A stretch of 64,000 bases of DNA from Peptoniphilaceae bacterium. GTDB taxonomy: Bacteria > Bacillota > Clostridia > Tissierellales > Peptoniphilaceae. Under the pieces are notes generated by a model. It was not told the DNA's origin. It saw only the letters and a list, made by a program, of their open reading frames with translations, and did no database searches. This document shows, one piece after another, positions 35,218-44,716 of this stretch (its first letter is position 1; the number at the start of each line of letters is the position of its first letter). The stretch is from the NCBI GenBank assembly GCA_028723425.1, contig JAQYEZ010000006.1, positions 1 through 64,000 of the forward strand, read 5' to 3'. The position numbers and the translations under genes are program-made.

Positions 35218-35874
35218 ATGAAAAAAATTACTATTGTTGCCGACCTAGTTTACTTTAGACCAAGAATTTGGAGAAGGTTTGAAATTTCTGATCAGAATAA
35301 TTTACAAGAGTTGATGGATTTAATTATGATCTTGTTTAAAATGACAAGCTTACACTTGTATAATTTAGAAATTCCTGTTGCACAAAATGAATTTGCAAGA
35401 AATAATAGAGATGAAAATGGAAAATTGACAAAAAGGATGCCACGATTTCCATTCCAAAGAGCTGAAACTGTTGAACCAGATAGGTCTATTTCAAAGTTAG
35501 ATTATGGCGTGTTTAGCCCTGGTTTCTTCGATGATGAGTCGAATAAAAGTTCACATATTTATGATAAAATAAAAGCACTTGATAAGATTGAAAGCTTAAA
35601 TCTATATAAAGGCGATAAGATGTTTTTTTATTATGACTATGGTGATGATTGGCAAATTAAGCTTGTAGTAGAGAAAGTAGAAGATGATAATAATACAGAA
35701 AATATGCTCGTTCCTAAACTTCTAAAGGGTAAAGGATATGGGATAATAGAAGATGTTGGAGGAGTTTATGGTCTAGGAAGAGAGTTTTACGATAATCCAA
35801 ACCTAAAAAATTTATATAAAGAAGAATTGATAGATGATATAGAGTATTACTTTTCTGATAATCTAGATCAATAA
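35218..35874 (+). CDS. Plasmid pRiA4b ORF-3-like protein
   Basis: 218 residues. Characteristic blocks are LVYFRPRIWRRFEIS near the start, FKMTSLHLYNLEI, and MFFYYDYGDDWQIKLVVEKV with a late GGVYGL. This family is common on plasmids and mobile elements and as IS1096 passenger proteins, but its function is unknown. No transposase lies beside it. The start at 35218 has GAAAGG upstream. A strong terminator follows. Confidence 0.85.
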   Translation: MKKITIVADLVYFRPRIWRRFEISDQNNLQELMDLIMILFKMTSLHLYNLEIPVAQNEFARNNRDENGKLTKRMPRFPFQRAETVEPDRSISKLDYGVFSPGFFDDESNKSSHIYDKIKALDKIESLNLYKGDKMFFYYDYGDDWQIKLVVEKVEDDNNTENMLVPKLLKGKGYGIIEDVGGVYGLGREFYDNPNLKNLYKEELIDDIEYYFSDNLDQ

Positions 35875-35892
35875 TCTTATAATTTATTAAGT

Positions 35893-35926
35893 CGGCTGGC
35901 ACTAAGGTAATTTTGCCAGCTGTTTT
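35893..35926 (+). terminator. Terminator after the pRiA4b ORF-3-like gene
   Basis: GCTGGCA (35895-35901) pairs with TGCCAGC (35914-35920), then TGTTTTA. Confidence 0.85.
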
Positions 35927-36039
35927 AATGTGCTTGTTGGAAAATATATAGAAAAAACTAAGCTTACAAATAAATTTTTACAGAGATTTTTGTGATTGGG
36001 AAAGAAATGATTTTAGAATTTGATAAGAGAGGAGTTTTT

Positions 36040-36429
36040 ATGAAAGATTTTGATGATCTTGCTGGTGTTGAGTTACTAAAGATTGAAAATAAAGAAGGCT
36101 TTGCAAGAGTAAGGCTAAAAGATGAGAGTTTAAATGCTATAGGAACAGTACATGGGGGACTTTTGATGACTTTGGCCGATACTGTAGCAGGAAATCTTAT
36201 TTCTAATGTAAGCGGAAGAATAGCAACAACTGCCCAAGCTTCTATAAATTATTTAAATCCATGTTTTGGGTCTGAATATATTTATGCTAAGGCAAGCGTC
36301 ATTAAGGAAGGTAAGAATCTATCTACTATATATACAGAAATCACAGATGATTCAAATAAACTTATAGCTACAGCAACTTTTGTTTTTTTCCATTTAAATA
36401 AGGAAATTAAATTGAGAAAAGACAAATAA
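36040..36429 (+). CDS. PaaI-family hot-dog thioesterase
   Basis: 129 residues, a single hot-dog fold. The active-site helix carries GTVHGGLLMTLADTVAGN, the family signature with the catalytic Asp, followed by TTAQASINYLNP and a C-terminal TATFVFFH strand. It probably hydrolyses an acyl- or aryl-CoA; the substrate is unknown. The ATG at 36040 is chosen because GAGAGGAG lies 5 bases before it. The frame extends 48 bases upstream to another ATG without a ribosome site. Confidence 0.87.
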   Translation: MKDFDDLAGVELLKIENKEGFARVRLKDESLNAIGTVHGGLLMTLADTVAGNLISNVSGRIATTAQASINYLNPCFGSEYIYAKASVIKEGKNLSTIYTEITDDSNKLIATATFVFFHLNKEIKLRKDK

Positions 36430-36440
36430 TTAAAAAAAAT

Positions 36441-36468
36441 TTGAAATTTCATGAAAGTATGATAAAAT
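36441..36468 (+). promoter_or_regulatory. Promoter of the NSS transporter pair
   Basis: TTGAAA (36441-36446), 16-base spacer, TAAAAT (36463-36468). The -10 box is covered by a perfect palindrome. Confidence 0.6.
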
Positions 36469-36478
36469 TGTTTTATCA
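36460..36478 (+). promoter_or_regulatory. Palindromic operator over the -10 box
   Basis: TGATAAAA-TTG-TTTTATCA, perfect 8-bp arms. It overlaps the -10 box and start point of the transporter promoter, the classic place for a repressor. The regulator is unknown. Confidence 0.55.
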
Positions 36479-36517
36479 CTTAAACACCTTGGCGTACTAA
36501 AGTGAATGGAGGGATTT

Positions 36518-37840
36518 ATGGATAAAACAAAAAATTTTAGTTCAAGATTAGGTTTTATACTGACGGCTGTAGGCTCGGCAGTAGGTATGGCAAATGTGTG
36601 GGGCTTTCCTTACAAATTGCAAGCTGGTGGAGGCTACTTTTTAATATTTTATTTAATTTTTATAGGCATTTTTGGCTATGTAGGACTTTCCGCAGAATTT
36701 GCCATAGGAAGACTAGCAAAGACTGGAACTCTTGGATCATATGAGTATGCTCTAAATTCGAAGAAAAAGAATAAAAAGCATTCTTTTGTATCAAAATGGA
36801 TTGGTATGATCCCGCTTTTAGGATCTTTGTGTATAGCTATTGGCTATGCTGTAATTGTATCTTATGTTTTTAAGGCCTTGGTAGATTCTCTAACAGGATC
36901 TTTGATGAGTGTTGATACTAAGGCATGGTTTGAGGGATTTTCAAATCAAGCATATTCTGTAGTTATTTTTCACGCTTTTATTATAGCTATTACTTTATTT
37001 ACTTGTATTGGAGGAGCTCATACTATAGAAAAGACCAATAAAGTTATGATGCCAGCATTTTTTGTACTATTTATAATTTTGGCAGTAAGGATTTTTATGT
37101 TACCAAATTCTCTAGCAGGTTATAAATATATGTTTAGATTTGACAAGAGTCAATTAAACTTTAGCCAAGCTTTAAATGCTATGGGTCAAGCTTTCTTTTC
37201 TCTTTCTGTTACAGGATCAGGAATGATAGTTTGTGGGTCTTATCTTTCCAAGAATGAGGATATAGTTTCATCTTCTAAATCTACTGCTATTTTTGATACT
37301 ATAGCAGCTATGGTTGCAGCTTTTGTTATTATTCCTGCAATCACTGTTTACAAGATGGATCAAGTCGGTGGGCCTGGTATGCTTTTTGAAGTTTTGCCAA
37401 CAATTTTGCAAGATATTCCTTATGGTAGGATATTTTCCATTATCCTATATACAGCAGTAGTTTTTGCTGGAATTTCTTCTTTGCAAAATATGTTTGAGGT
37501 TATAGCAGAATCAGTACTGCACAAGTTTCCATCATTTAAAAGAAGCTATATACTTATAGCTATTGGCCTTGTAACTTTCCTTACAGGGGTTAATATGGAA
37601 AATATTGCTTCTTGGGGACCTTGGATGGATTTTGTTTCAATTTACATCATTCCAATAGGAGCAACTATAGGAGCTATTTCATGGTTTTGGATTTTGAGAA
37701 AAGAAGAATTGCTTGGAGAGATTAATTCTGGTTCCAAGAAAAAGTACGGTCATAAGTGGTTATTTGTTGGTAAATATATATATGTACCAATAGCAGTGAT
37801 TCTTTGTTTTGTTGCCTTGGTATTTAAAATGACATTTTAG
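36518..37840 (+). CDS. Sodium-dependent neurotransmitter-symporter (NSS) transporter 1
   Basis: 440 residues with about 11-12 membrane helices, LeuT fold. Helix 1 has the unwound sodium/substrate-site motif LTAVGSAVGMANVWGFPYK at about 13-31; a late helix carries FAGISSLQNMFEV, which fits the second sodium site. Bacterial NSS proteins import amino acids such as tryptophan, tyrosine or leucine with Na+. GGAGGG lies 4 bases before the ATG at 36518. It is followed after 8 bases by a close paralogue. Confidence 0.93.
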   Translation: MDKTKNFSSRLGFILTAVGSAVGMANVWGFPYKLQAGGGYFLIFYLIFIGIFGYVGLSAEFAIGRLAKTGTLGSYEYALNSKKKNKKHSFVSKWIGMIPLLGSLCIAIGYAVIVSYVFKALVDSLTGSLMSVDTKAWFEGFSNQAYSVVIFHAFIIAITLFTCIGGAHTIEKTNKVMMPAFFVLFIILAVRIFMLPNSLAGYKYMFRFDKSQLNFSQALNAMGQAFFSLSVTGSGMIVCGSYLSKNEDIVSSSKSTAIFDTIAAMVAAFVIIPAITVYKMDQVGGPGMLFEVLPTILQDIPYGRIFSIILYTAVVFAGISSLQNMFEVIAESVLHKFPSFKRSYILIAIGLVTFLTGVNMENIASWGPWMDFVSIYIIPIGATIGAISWFWILRKEELLGEINSGSKKKYGHKWLFVGKYIYVPIAVILCFVALVFKMTF

Positions 37841-37848
37841 GAGATATT

Positions 37849-39165
37849 ATGAAAGATAGAGGAAGATTTTCATCAAAATGGGGCTTTATAATGGCCTGTG
37901 TAGGATCGGCGGTAGGACTTGCTAATGTTTGGGCTTTCCCTTACAAGTTAGGGGAAAATGGTGGTTTTACCTTTATGATTCCATATTTAATTTTTGTCCT
38001 TATTTTTGGTAGAATAGGTCTTGCTGCAGAAAATGCAGTAGGAAGAAAGTACAAAATGGGTCCTATGGGCGTATTTAGAGAAGCTTGGAAAGAAAGAGGT
38101 CTAGGCAAGGTTGGAAGAGTTCTTAGGTGGCTTCCCATTATAGGAACTACTCTTCTTGCTATGGGCTATGGGGTTGTAATAACTTATGTAGTCCAAGCCT
38201 TGATAGATTCAATAAATGGATCTCTTATGACTGTAAAACCCGATGTTTGGTTTGAAAGTATTTCAACAGTTGACTATTCTGTTGTAGCAAGTCATCTTAT
38301 CTTGATGGCTGTGGTATTTATTACAATGATTAAGGGGACAAAGGGAATAGAAAAATCAAATAAATTTATGATGCCATTATTCTTTGTTCTATTTATAATA
38401 CTTGCCATAAGGATAGGATTTTTGGATGGGGCAAGTAAGGGCTATAAATTTATCTTTTCTACAGATTTTTCAAAGTTAAAAGATCTTGGTGTTTGGATAG
38501 CTGCTATGGGGCAAGCTTTCTTCTCCTTGTCTATTGTTTCTACAGTAATGGTAGTTTATGGATCATATTTATCAGATGATGAAGATGTTGTTAGCTCATC
38601 ATCAACTACAGCAGCACTTGATACCTTGGCAGCTTTGCTTGCTTGCTTTGTAATGATTCCGGCAACTTTCGCCTTTGGATTTTCACCATCATCTGGACCA
38701 AAATTACTATTTGTAGTTTTACCAAATGTTATGCAAGAGATAAGTGGAGGAAGAATTTTTGCTATTATCCTTTACATAGCTATGGTATTTGCAGGAATAA
38801 CTTCTATCCAATCTATGTTAGATACAGTTGCAGATGCTATACATTCAGGTTTTCCACATTTTTCTAAAAATCTTGTATTGGCACTTCTTTCAATCTTGGT
38901 TTTGGTAGTTGGTATATTTATAGAACCAATTGCAAAGTGGGGACCTTGGATGGATTTTGTTACCATATATATACTTCCACTTTCTGCTATAATTGGAGCT
39001 ATCACTTGGTTTTTTGTTATGAAAAAGGAAGATCTTCTTTTCGAAATAAACAAGAGTACCAAGAAAAAACATGGAGATCTTTGGTATTATATAGGAAAAT
39101 ATGTCTACGTACCCCTAGCTTTAATCTTATGTTTTATAGCTATGAGATATAAAATTTCTTTCTAG
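37849..39165 (+). CDS. Sodium-dependent NSS transporter 2
   Basis: 438 residues, same fold and nearly the same length as the upstream protein, with matching blocks throughout: MACVGSAVGLANVWAFPYK in helix 1, KSNKFMMPLFFVLFIILAIR, AMGQAFFSLS and the C-terminal KYVYVPLALILCF. Substrate-pocket residues differ in places (for instance GFPYK versus AFPYK), so the pair may take different amino acids or assemble together. GGAG overlaps the end of the first gene. It is a tandem duplication in one operon. Confidence 0.93.
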   Translation: MKDRGRFSSKWGFIMACVGSAVGLANVWAFPYKLGENGGFTFMIPYLIFVLIFGRIGLAAENAVGRKYKMGPMGVFREAWKERGLGKVGRVLRWLPIIGTTLLAMGYGVVITYVVQALIDSINGSLMTVKPDVWFESISTVDYSVVASHLILMAVVFITMIKGTKGIEKSNKFMMPLFFVLFIILAIRIGFLDGASKGYKFIFSTDFSKLKDLGVWIAAMGQAFFSLSIVSTVMVVYGSYLSDDEDVVSSSSTTAALDTLAALLACFVMIPATFAFGFSPSSGPKLLFVVLPNVMQEISGGRIFAIILYIAMVFAGITSIQSMLDTVADAIHSGFPHFSKNLVLALLSILVLVVGIFIEPIAKWGPWMDFVTIYILPLSAIIGAITWFFVMKKEDLLFEINKSTKKKHGDLWYYIGKYVYVPLALILCFIAMRYKISF

Positions 39166-39231
39166 TATAAGGATGACTTATTTAAGAAAATATAATAGAA
39201 TAATATATAAGAGTTAAACGGTGGAGGGAGA

Positions 39232-40572
39232 ATGAAAAAAAGACTTAATAAAACACTTTATATATTATTTGCTATTATTATTCTTAGTTTTTCTGCATGT
39301 AGTTTAAAAAAAGAAAAAGACGAAAAAGAAGTAGAAATTGTTGATGCCAAGTCTTTGATAGAAAATATAGTAAAAGAAAATGAAAAATCTGACAAAAATA
39401 AAGATATTTCTAAAAATTCTGATAATAAAATTTCCGATAAAGATTCATCAAACAAAGATAAATCTAGCAAAGAAGTTAAAGCTAACAAAGAAATAAAAGA
39501 TAAAAATAAAAAATCAAAAAACAATCTAAAAACTGTTAAAATAAAAGCTTTTGGAGATATTATGAGCCATATGGGTCAAATGACTTATGCTAGAAATAAG
39601 GGCGGGGAAAGTGGCTATGATTTTTCAGATCAGTTTCTATATATAAAAGATTTTATAAAAGATGCGGATTTATCTATAGGAAATTTTGAAACAACAGCAA
39701 ATCCCGATGAGCCTATAAGTGGCTATCCTAGATTTAATACAGATATATCTTATCCCAAATATCTAAAGGATGCAGGCTTTGACATTTTAACTACTGCCAA
39801 TAACCACTGTCTGGATACTGGAGAAGAAGGAGTTTTTTCTACTATAAAGGCTATAGAAGATGCAGGGCTTTTACATGTAGGAACACAAAAAGAAAATGAG
39901 GATAGGATAATTTATAAGACTATAAATGATATAAAAATAGCCTTTTTATCCTATACTTATGGAGTAAATGGTCTAGAGTCTAGTGTAGTAAATGTAGATG
40001 TAGATAAAATAGTTAATTTCTTGGATGAAGATAAGATAGAAAAGGATATAAAAACAGCTAAAAACAACGATGCAGATTTTATTCTTGTATATCCTCATTG
40101 GGGCGAAGAATATCAATCATATCCATCACAAGATCAAATTTATCTTGCAAGAAAAATTATAGATTGGGGAGCAGATATTGTAATAGGAAATCATCCCCAT
40201 GTAGTAGAACCAGGAGAATTTTATGAGAGTAAAGATGGAAGAAAGGGCTTTATAGCCTATGCTTTGGGCAATTTCATTTCTGAACAATCATATGATACTT
40301 TGGGTGATATAAGGACAGAACAGTCTGTTGCTTATGAAATAGACTTATCAAAAGATATGAAAAATGGTAGTACTACTATAGAAAATGTAAAGGCCCATCC
40401 GCTTTGGGTAGGTAGAAGCTATAACGAATATGGATCTTCTATACAGACTTATTTAATAAGTGACTTTTTGGGAAATGGAAAAAATAAAGATCTAATAGAC
40501 CAATACCAAGAAGAAAGGATGAGAAAAGCCCAAGATATGGTTTCAAAGATTGTCGTGGAAGATGTAGAATAA
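39232..40572 (+). CDS. CapA-family lipoprotein
   Basis: 446 residues. A signal peptide ends in the lipobox LSFSAC (Cys about 23), followed by a Lys/Ser/Asp-rich linker to about residue 98. A CapA (PGA_cap) metallophosphatase-like domain follows: KAFGDIMSHMG, IGNFETTANP, TTANNHCLDTG, YPHWGEEY and GNHPHVVEPGE, with conserved Asp/Asn/His metal ligands. CapA proteins take part in poly-gamma-glutamate or related polymer handling outside the cell. No capB/capC genes lie nearby, so the substrate is uncertain. GGAGGGAG precedes the ATG, and TATAAT lies at 39191-39196. Confidence 0.88.
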   Translation: MKKRLNKTLYILFAIIILSFSACSLKKEKDEKEVEIVDAKSLIENIVKENEKSDKNKDISKNSDNKISDKDSSNKDKSSKEVKANKEIKDKNKKSKNNLKTVKIKAFGDIMSHMGQMTYARNKGGESGYDFSDQFLYIKDFIKDADLSIGNFETTANPDEPISGYPRFNTDISYPKYLKDAGFDILTTANNHCLDTGEEGVFSTIKAIEDAGLLHVGTQKENEDRIIYKTINDIKIAFLSYTYGVNGLESSVVNVDVDKIVNFLDEDKIEKDIKTAKNNDADFILVYPHWGEEYQSYPSQDQIYLARKIIDWGADIVIGNHPHVVEPGEFYESKDGRKGFIAYALGNFISEQSYDTLGDIRTEQSVAYEIDLSKDMKNGSTTIENVKAHPLWVGRSYNEYGSSIQTYLISDFLGNGKNKDLIDQYQEERMRKAQDMVSKIVVEDVE

Positions 40573-40582
40573 AAAAATAGTT

Positions 40583-41143
40583 ATGAATTTTTTAACAAGT
40601 ATAGATATTAGTATTTTAAATTTTATAAGAGAAAATTTAACAAATCATTTTTTAGATATGATAATGACCACCATTACCAAACTAGGTGATGGTGGTAATA
40701 TTTGGATAATTTTGACTATATTTTTTTTGGTGAAAAAAGAATATAGAAGCTTGGGAAAAATTTTACTTATTGCTATAATTACAAATGCTATAGTAGTAAA
40801 TCTGATTTTAAAACCTCTTGTAGGAAGGATTAGACCCTTTGACTTGGTTTCTGGCATAAGAATTATAATAAATAAGCCAAGAGATTTTTCTTTTCCTTCA
40901 GGTCATACTTCTATATCCTTTGCTTTTCTAACAGTTATCTTATTCTTTGTAAGATCAAAAAAATTTAAAATATTTTCCGCTATATTGGCTATACTTATGG
41001 CATTTTCAAGGCTTTATTTGTATGTTCATTATCCATCTGATGTAATAGCTGGGGCAATAATTGGCTATTTATGTGGACTCTTTGCAAAAAAGGTCTATGA
41101 AAAGAATTTATTTAAAAGTTTTTTTGATAAAAAAATTGAATAA
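40583..41143 (+). CDS. PAP2-family membrane phosphatase
   Basis: 186 residues with about five membrane helices. The three-part acid-phosphatase signature is complete: KPLVGRIRP, FPSGHTS and SRLYLYVHYPSD. The protein probably dephosphorylates an isoprenyl or lipid pyrophosphate at the outer membrane face, as in undecaprenyl pyrophosphate recycling (BcrC-like) or lipid turnover. It lies 10 bases after the capA-like gene, which supports a joint role in envelope polymer metabolism. Confidence 0.88.
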   Translation: MNFLTSIDISILNFIRENLTNHFLDMIMTTITKLGDGGNIWIILTIFFLVKKEYRSLGKILLIAIITNAIVVNLILKPLVGRIRPFDLVSGIRIIINKPRDFSFPSGHTSISFAFLTVILFFVRSKKFKIFSAILAILMAFSRLYLYVHYPSDVIAGAIIGYLCGLFAKKVYEKNLFKSFFDKKIE

Positions 41144-41164
41144 TAAAAGAAATAGTGGTATACT
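41136..41164 (+). promoter_or_regulatory. Promoter of tRNA-Leu
   Basis: TTGAAT (41136-41141), 17-base spacer, TATACT (41159-41164), overlapping the end of the phosphatase gene. Confidence 0.65.
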
Positions 41165-41177
41165 ATAAAAGTACTTT

Positions 41178-41264
41178 GCTGGTGTGTCGGAATTGGCAGA
41201 CGAGACAGACTCAAAATCTGTTGTCCTTAGGGGCGTGTGGGTTCAAGTCCCACCACCAGCACCA
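41178..41264 (+). tRNA. tRNA-Leu (anticodon CAA)
   Basis: 87 bases including the encoded CCA. Acceptor arms GCTGGTG and CACCAGC pair fully. The anticodon stem ACAGA/TCTGT encloses loop CTCAAAA, anticodon CAA, reading TTG leucine codons. The long variable arm (TTGTCCTTAGGGGCGT region) is typical of class II tRNA-Leu, and the T arm is GTGGGTTCAAGTCCCAC. Confidence 0.95.
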
Positions 41265-41493
41265 TTTATACCATGAAAACATTGGAATTTAAACGATGTG
41301 TATTTTTGTGTGGGCAAGGTGTGGGCAATATAAGCTACAGCCTGCTTTTTTTATGAATTTTTTTAATCCTACTGGTAAAATTATCATTTTATTACCACAA
41401 AAACGTTTTATTATTAACAAAAAATTTTTGTATCCTATTTTAATTCTTTACCTCATTTTGATTATAAGATATACTAGAACAAAGGAGTTTACA

Positions 41494-44133
41494 ATGACTA
41501 AGAAAGTAATGCTAATCGATGGATCTAGCTTAATTTTTAGGGCGTTTTTTGCCCTACCACAACTTACTAATGCTGACGGAGTTATGACAAATGGTGTTTA
41601 TGGTTTTTTAACCATGTATTTTTCTGCTTTTGAAAAATACAAACCAGATTATGTTTTGGTAGCCTTTGATAGGTCTTCTAAAACTTTTAGACATGAAGAG
41701 TTTAAAGATTACAAGGCAACAAGAGATAAGGCACCCTCAGAGCTTAATTATCAATTTGGTATTTTGAAAGATATACTTGATTCTTTAAATGTTAAGCATA
41801 TGGATATTGATGGCTATGAGGCTGATGACATTGTTGGAACATATGCAAGAATGTCTTGTGAAGAAGGTCTTGAAACTATTATAATAACAGGAGATAAGGA
41901 CTACTTCCAACTGATAGATGATAAAGTAAAAGTGTATCTTACCCGCAAAGGTATATCAAATATGGCAGAATATAGTTTGGATACTATTAGGGAGGAATAT
42001 GGACTTAATCCTAAACAATTGATAGATGTAAAGGGGCTTATGGGAGATAAGTCTGATAATATACCTGGAGTTGAGGGAATTGGTCCTAAAAAGGCTATTG
42101 ACTATATAAAAAAGTATGGCTCTATAGAAGGTCTTTATGAAAATATAGATGATATTTCAGGCAAAAAGACCAAAGAGAAGCTTATAGATAGTGAAGATAT
42201 TGCCTATATGTCAAGAAAAATCGGCACTATAGTTACCCATGTTCCTGTTGATTATGAAATAGAAGACTTAAAGGTTAAAAAACCAGATTATGAATCTTTG
42301 ACAGAAAAGTTCTCCAAATATAATTTTAACAAGTTCTTAGATCAAATTTCTAATAAAGAAGAAGTATCAATTGACCATGATTTCTCTTTTGAATTTGATG
42401 TAGATTTTGATAAGCTTATAGATACTATAAAAAAGGAAAAGAAGTTTTATTTTAAAGCTATCTATGATGGGGATAATTATATTCACTCAGATATTTATAA
42501 ACTTGCTATAAAGACAAGTGATTCTAAAACTTTTGTTATAGATCCAAGGGATAGTTTTATTGAAAAATTTAAAACAATTTTTGAAAGTAAAAAAATAAAA
42601 ACAATATCTTTTGATATTAAAGAAGATATAGTACTTTTGCATAAACTTGGAATAGATTTAGATTTTCCTTATGATGATTTGATGCTTATGCAATATTTGA
42701 TCGATCCTTCAAGATCAACTTATGACCAAAAGGCTATGAGCCAAGCTTTTCTTGCTTATGAGGTAAGAAATGAAGAAGATCTTTTGGGTAAGGGAAAAAA
42801 GAAAAAATCATTTGATCAAATTGATGATAAAGAATTGGGAGAGTATTTGGCCCAATATCTTAACTCTATTGAAGATGCAGAAGAAGTAATTAAAGATAAA
42901 CTTAAAGAATTTGATATGACAAAGCTGTATGAAGATATAGAGCTTAAACTTTCTAGGGTTCTGGCTGATATGGAAATAGTTGGCTTTGTAACAGATAAAA
43001 ATGTTTTGGAAATCTTGAAAGCTGAAATAAACCAAGAACTTGATAAGCTAACTAATGAGATTTATGATTTAGCAGAAGTTGACTTTAATATAAATTCTAC
43101 CAAGCAATTGGGGGATGTTTTGTTTAATAAGCTTAAATTACCAGTTATAAAAAAGACCAAGACAGGCTTTTCTACAGATCAATCAGTGCTTGAAAAACTA
43201 AGAGATAAACACGAAATCATTCCTAAAATTGAATCCTACAGGGAACTTTATAAATTAAAATCAACTTATATAGAAGGTCTTGAAGATGCTATCGATGAGG
43301 ATGGACGTATTAGATCGACTTTTAGACAAAATGTAGCCGCTACAGGTAGGCTTTCTTCGACAGAACCAAATCTTCAAAACTTGCCTATTAGAACAGAAGA
43401 GGGCAGAAAGATTAGAAAGGCCTTTAAGGCAGCTGATGGTAAGATTTTGATAGATGCTGATTATTCCCAAATCGAGCTTAGGGTTCTTGCCCACTTGAGT
43501 GGAGATGATAAGATGAGAGATGCCTTTATTAATGGCCATGATATCCACAAAAAAACTGCCTCAGAAGTCTTTGATACTCCTCTTGATCAGGTAACAAAAA
43601 GACAAAGATCAGAAGCAAAAGCTGTAAATTTTGGAATTATATATGGAATTTCTGATTATGGTCTTTCTCAAAATCTTGGCATTCCAAGAAAAGTTGCCAA
43701 GGAATATATAGAAAATTATCTGGATACTTATCCTTTGATTAAAGAATATATGAAGGATGTTGTGGAAAGTGCCAAACAAAAAGGCTATATAGAAACTATG
43801 TTTAACAGAAGAAGATATGTTCCAGAAATTAATTCTAGAAACTTTAATGTTAGGTCATTTGGAGAAAGAGTTGCCTTAAATACCCCTATCCAAGGCAGTG
43901 CTGCCGATATTATAAAGATTGCTATGATCAAGGTTAGAGAAAATCTGTTGAAGGCTAAACTTGATGCAAGAATTATCCTACAAATCCATGATGAGATTAT
44001 TATAGAATCTTCTATAAAAGATTCAAAAAAAGCCAAAGAAATTTTGCAAACTTCTATGCAAGAGGCAGCAAAATTAAGCATTCCTTTGCTAGTCGATGTA
44101 AATACTGGAGAGAGTATGTATGAGTCAAAATAG
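41494..44133 (+). CDS. polA: DNA polymerase I
   Basis: 879 residues. 5'-3' exonuclease domain first: MLIDGSSLIFRAFFALP, AFDRSSKTFRHEEFKDYKA, DGYEADDIVGT and GDKSDNIPGVEGIGPK. The middle domain keeps the 3'-5' exonuclease fold but without a clear set of catalytic acidic residues, as in Bacillus and Taq. Polymerase motifs A (DADYSQIELRVLAHLS), B (KRQRSEAKAVNFGIIYGIS) and C (LQIHDEIIIE) are intact. It fills gaps and removes primers. The start at 41494 has AAAGGAG upstream; the frame extends to 41296 without support. coaE overlaps its end. Confidence 0.95.
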   Translation: MTKKVMLIDGSSLIFRAFFALPQLTNADGVMTNGVYGFLTMYFSAFEKYKPDYVLVAFDRSSKTFRHEEFKDYKATRDKAPSELNYQFGILKDILDSLNVKHMDIDGYEADDIVGTYARMSCEEGLETIIITGDKDYFQLIDDKVKVYLTRKGISNMAEYSLDTIREEYGLNPKQLIDVKGLMGDKSDNIPGVEGIGPKKAIDYIKKYGSIEGLYENIDDISGKKTKEKLIDSEDIAYMSRKIGTIVTHVPVDYEIEDLKVKKPDYESLTEKFSKYNFNKFLDQISNKEEVSIDHDFSFEFDVDFDKLIDTIKKEKKFYFKAIYDGDNYIHSDIYKLAIKTSDSKTFVIDPRDSFIEKFKTIFESKKIKTISFDIKEDIVLLHKLGIDLDFPYDDLMLMQYLIDPSRSTYDQKAMSQAFLAYEVRNEEDLLGKGKKKKSFDQIDDKELGEYLAQYLNSIEDAEEVIKDKLKEFDMTKLYEDIELKLSRVLADMEIVGFVTDKNVLEILKAEINQELDKLTNEIYDLAEVDFNINSTKQLGDVLFNKLKLPVIKKTKTGFSTDQSVLEKLRDKHEIIPKIESYRELYKLKSTYIEGLEDAIDEDGRIRSTFRQNVAATGRLSSTEPNLQNLPIRTEEGRKIRKAFKAADGKILIDADYSQIELRVLAHLSGDDKMRDAFINGHDIHKKTASEVFDTPLDQVTKRQRSEAKAVNFGIIYGISDYGLSQNLGIPRKVAKEYIENYLDTYPLIKEYMKDVVESAKQKGYIETMFNRRRYVPEINSRNFNVRSFGERVALNTPIQGSAADIIKIAMIKVRENLLKAKLDARIILQIHDEIIIESSIKDSKKAKEILQTSMQEAAKLSIPLLVDVNTGESMYESK

Positions 44134-44716
44134 AATTATAATAACAGGAAGTATAGCATCAGGCAAGTCTACTTTGGCAAATTTACTTAGACAAATGGGC
44201 TATAGGGTAATAGATGCAGACAAAGTAAATAGCAAGCTTTTGGAAAAAGATGGCTTAAATTACAGGGCTATAAAAGAATCGGGTCTTTTTGACCTTGCCT
44301 TTGAAGAAGATAGGCTTGATAAGAAAAAACTTGCACAGCTTATTTTTTCTGATAAAGACAAGATGGATGCTATAAATAATTTGACACATAGAAATATAAT
44401 ATCTACAATTGAACAGAAAATTGAAACTTGTAAGGACCAGATAATTTTCATAGAAATAGCCTTGTTCTTTTCTATGAAAGAGCCTATAAAGTATGACCAA
44501 GTTTGGCTTGTTGATGCAAATAGGGACCTACAAATCCAAAGGCTAATGAAAAGAGATAAGATATCCTATGCCTATGCCCTAAAGAAAATTGAAAGTCAAG
44601 CCAAAAGAAAAGAGATGATAGATAGATCTGATTTTGTCTTTGATAATTCATATGATCTTGATAATTTAAAAAAACAATTGTTAGAAAAACTTAAAGAAGT
44701 GGAGAAAAATAGATGA
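44120..44716 (+). CDS. coaE: Dephospho-CoA kinase
   Basis: 198 residues. It phosphorylates dephospho-CoA in the last step of coenzyme A synthesis. P-loop ITGSIASGKST at 8-18, then GYRVIDADKVN (substrate Asp) and a lid with RLMKRDKISYAYALKKIESQ. It overlaps polA by 14 bases and the transglycosylase gene by 4, so the three are translated as a unit. The polA-coaE pairing is common in Firmicutes. Confidence 0.93.
   Translation: MSQNRIIITGSIASGKSTLANLLRQMGYRVIDADKVNSKLLEKDGLNYRAIKESGLFDLAFEEDRLDKKKLAQLIFSDKDKMDAINNLTHRNIISTIEQKIETCKDQIIFIEIALFFSMKEPIKYDQVWLVDANRDLQIQRLMKRDKISYAYALKKIESQAKRKEMIDRSDFVFDNSYDLDNLKKQLLEKLKEVEKNR

Noticed and set aside
39258..39524. Minus-strand frame of 88 codons over the start of the capA-like gene
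   Set aside because: It is a by-product of the low-complexity Lys/Ser/Asp linker on the plus strand, giving a Phe/Leu/Ser-rich string.
41296..41493. N-terminal extension of DNA polymerase I
   Set aside because: No ribosome site; the polymerase proper begins at 41494 after AAAGGAG, and the extra residues match nothing in the family.
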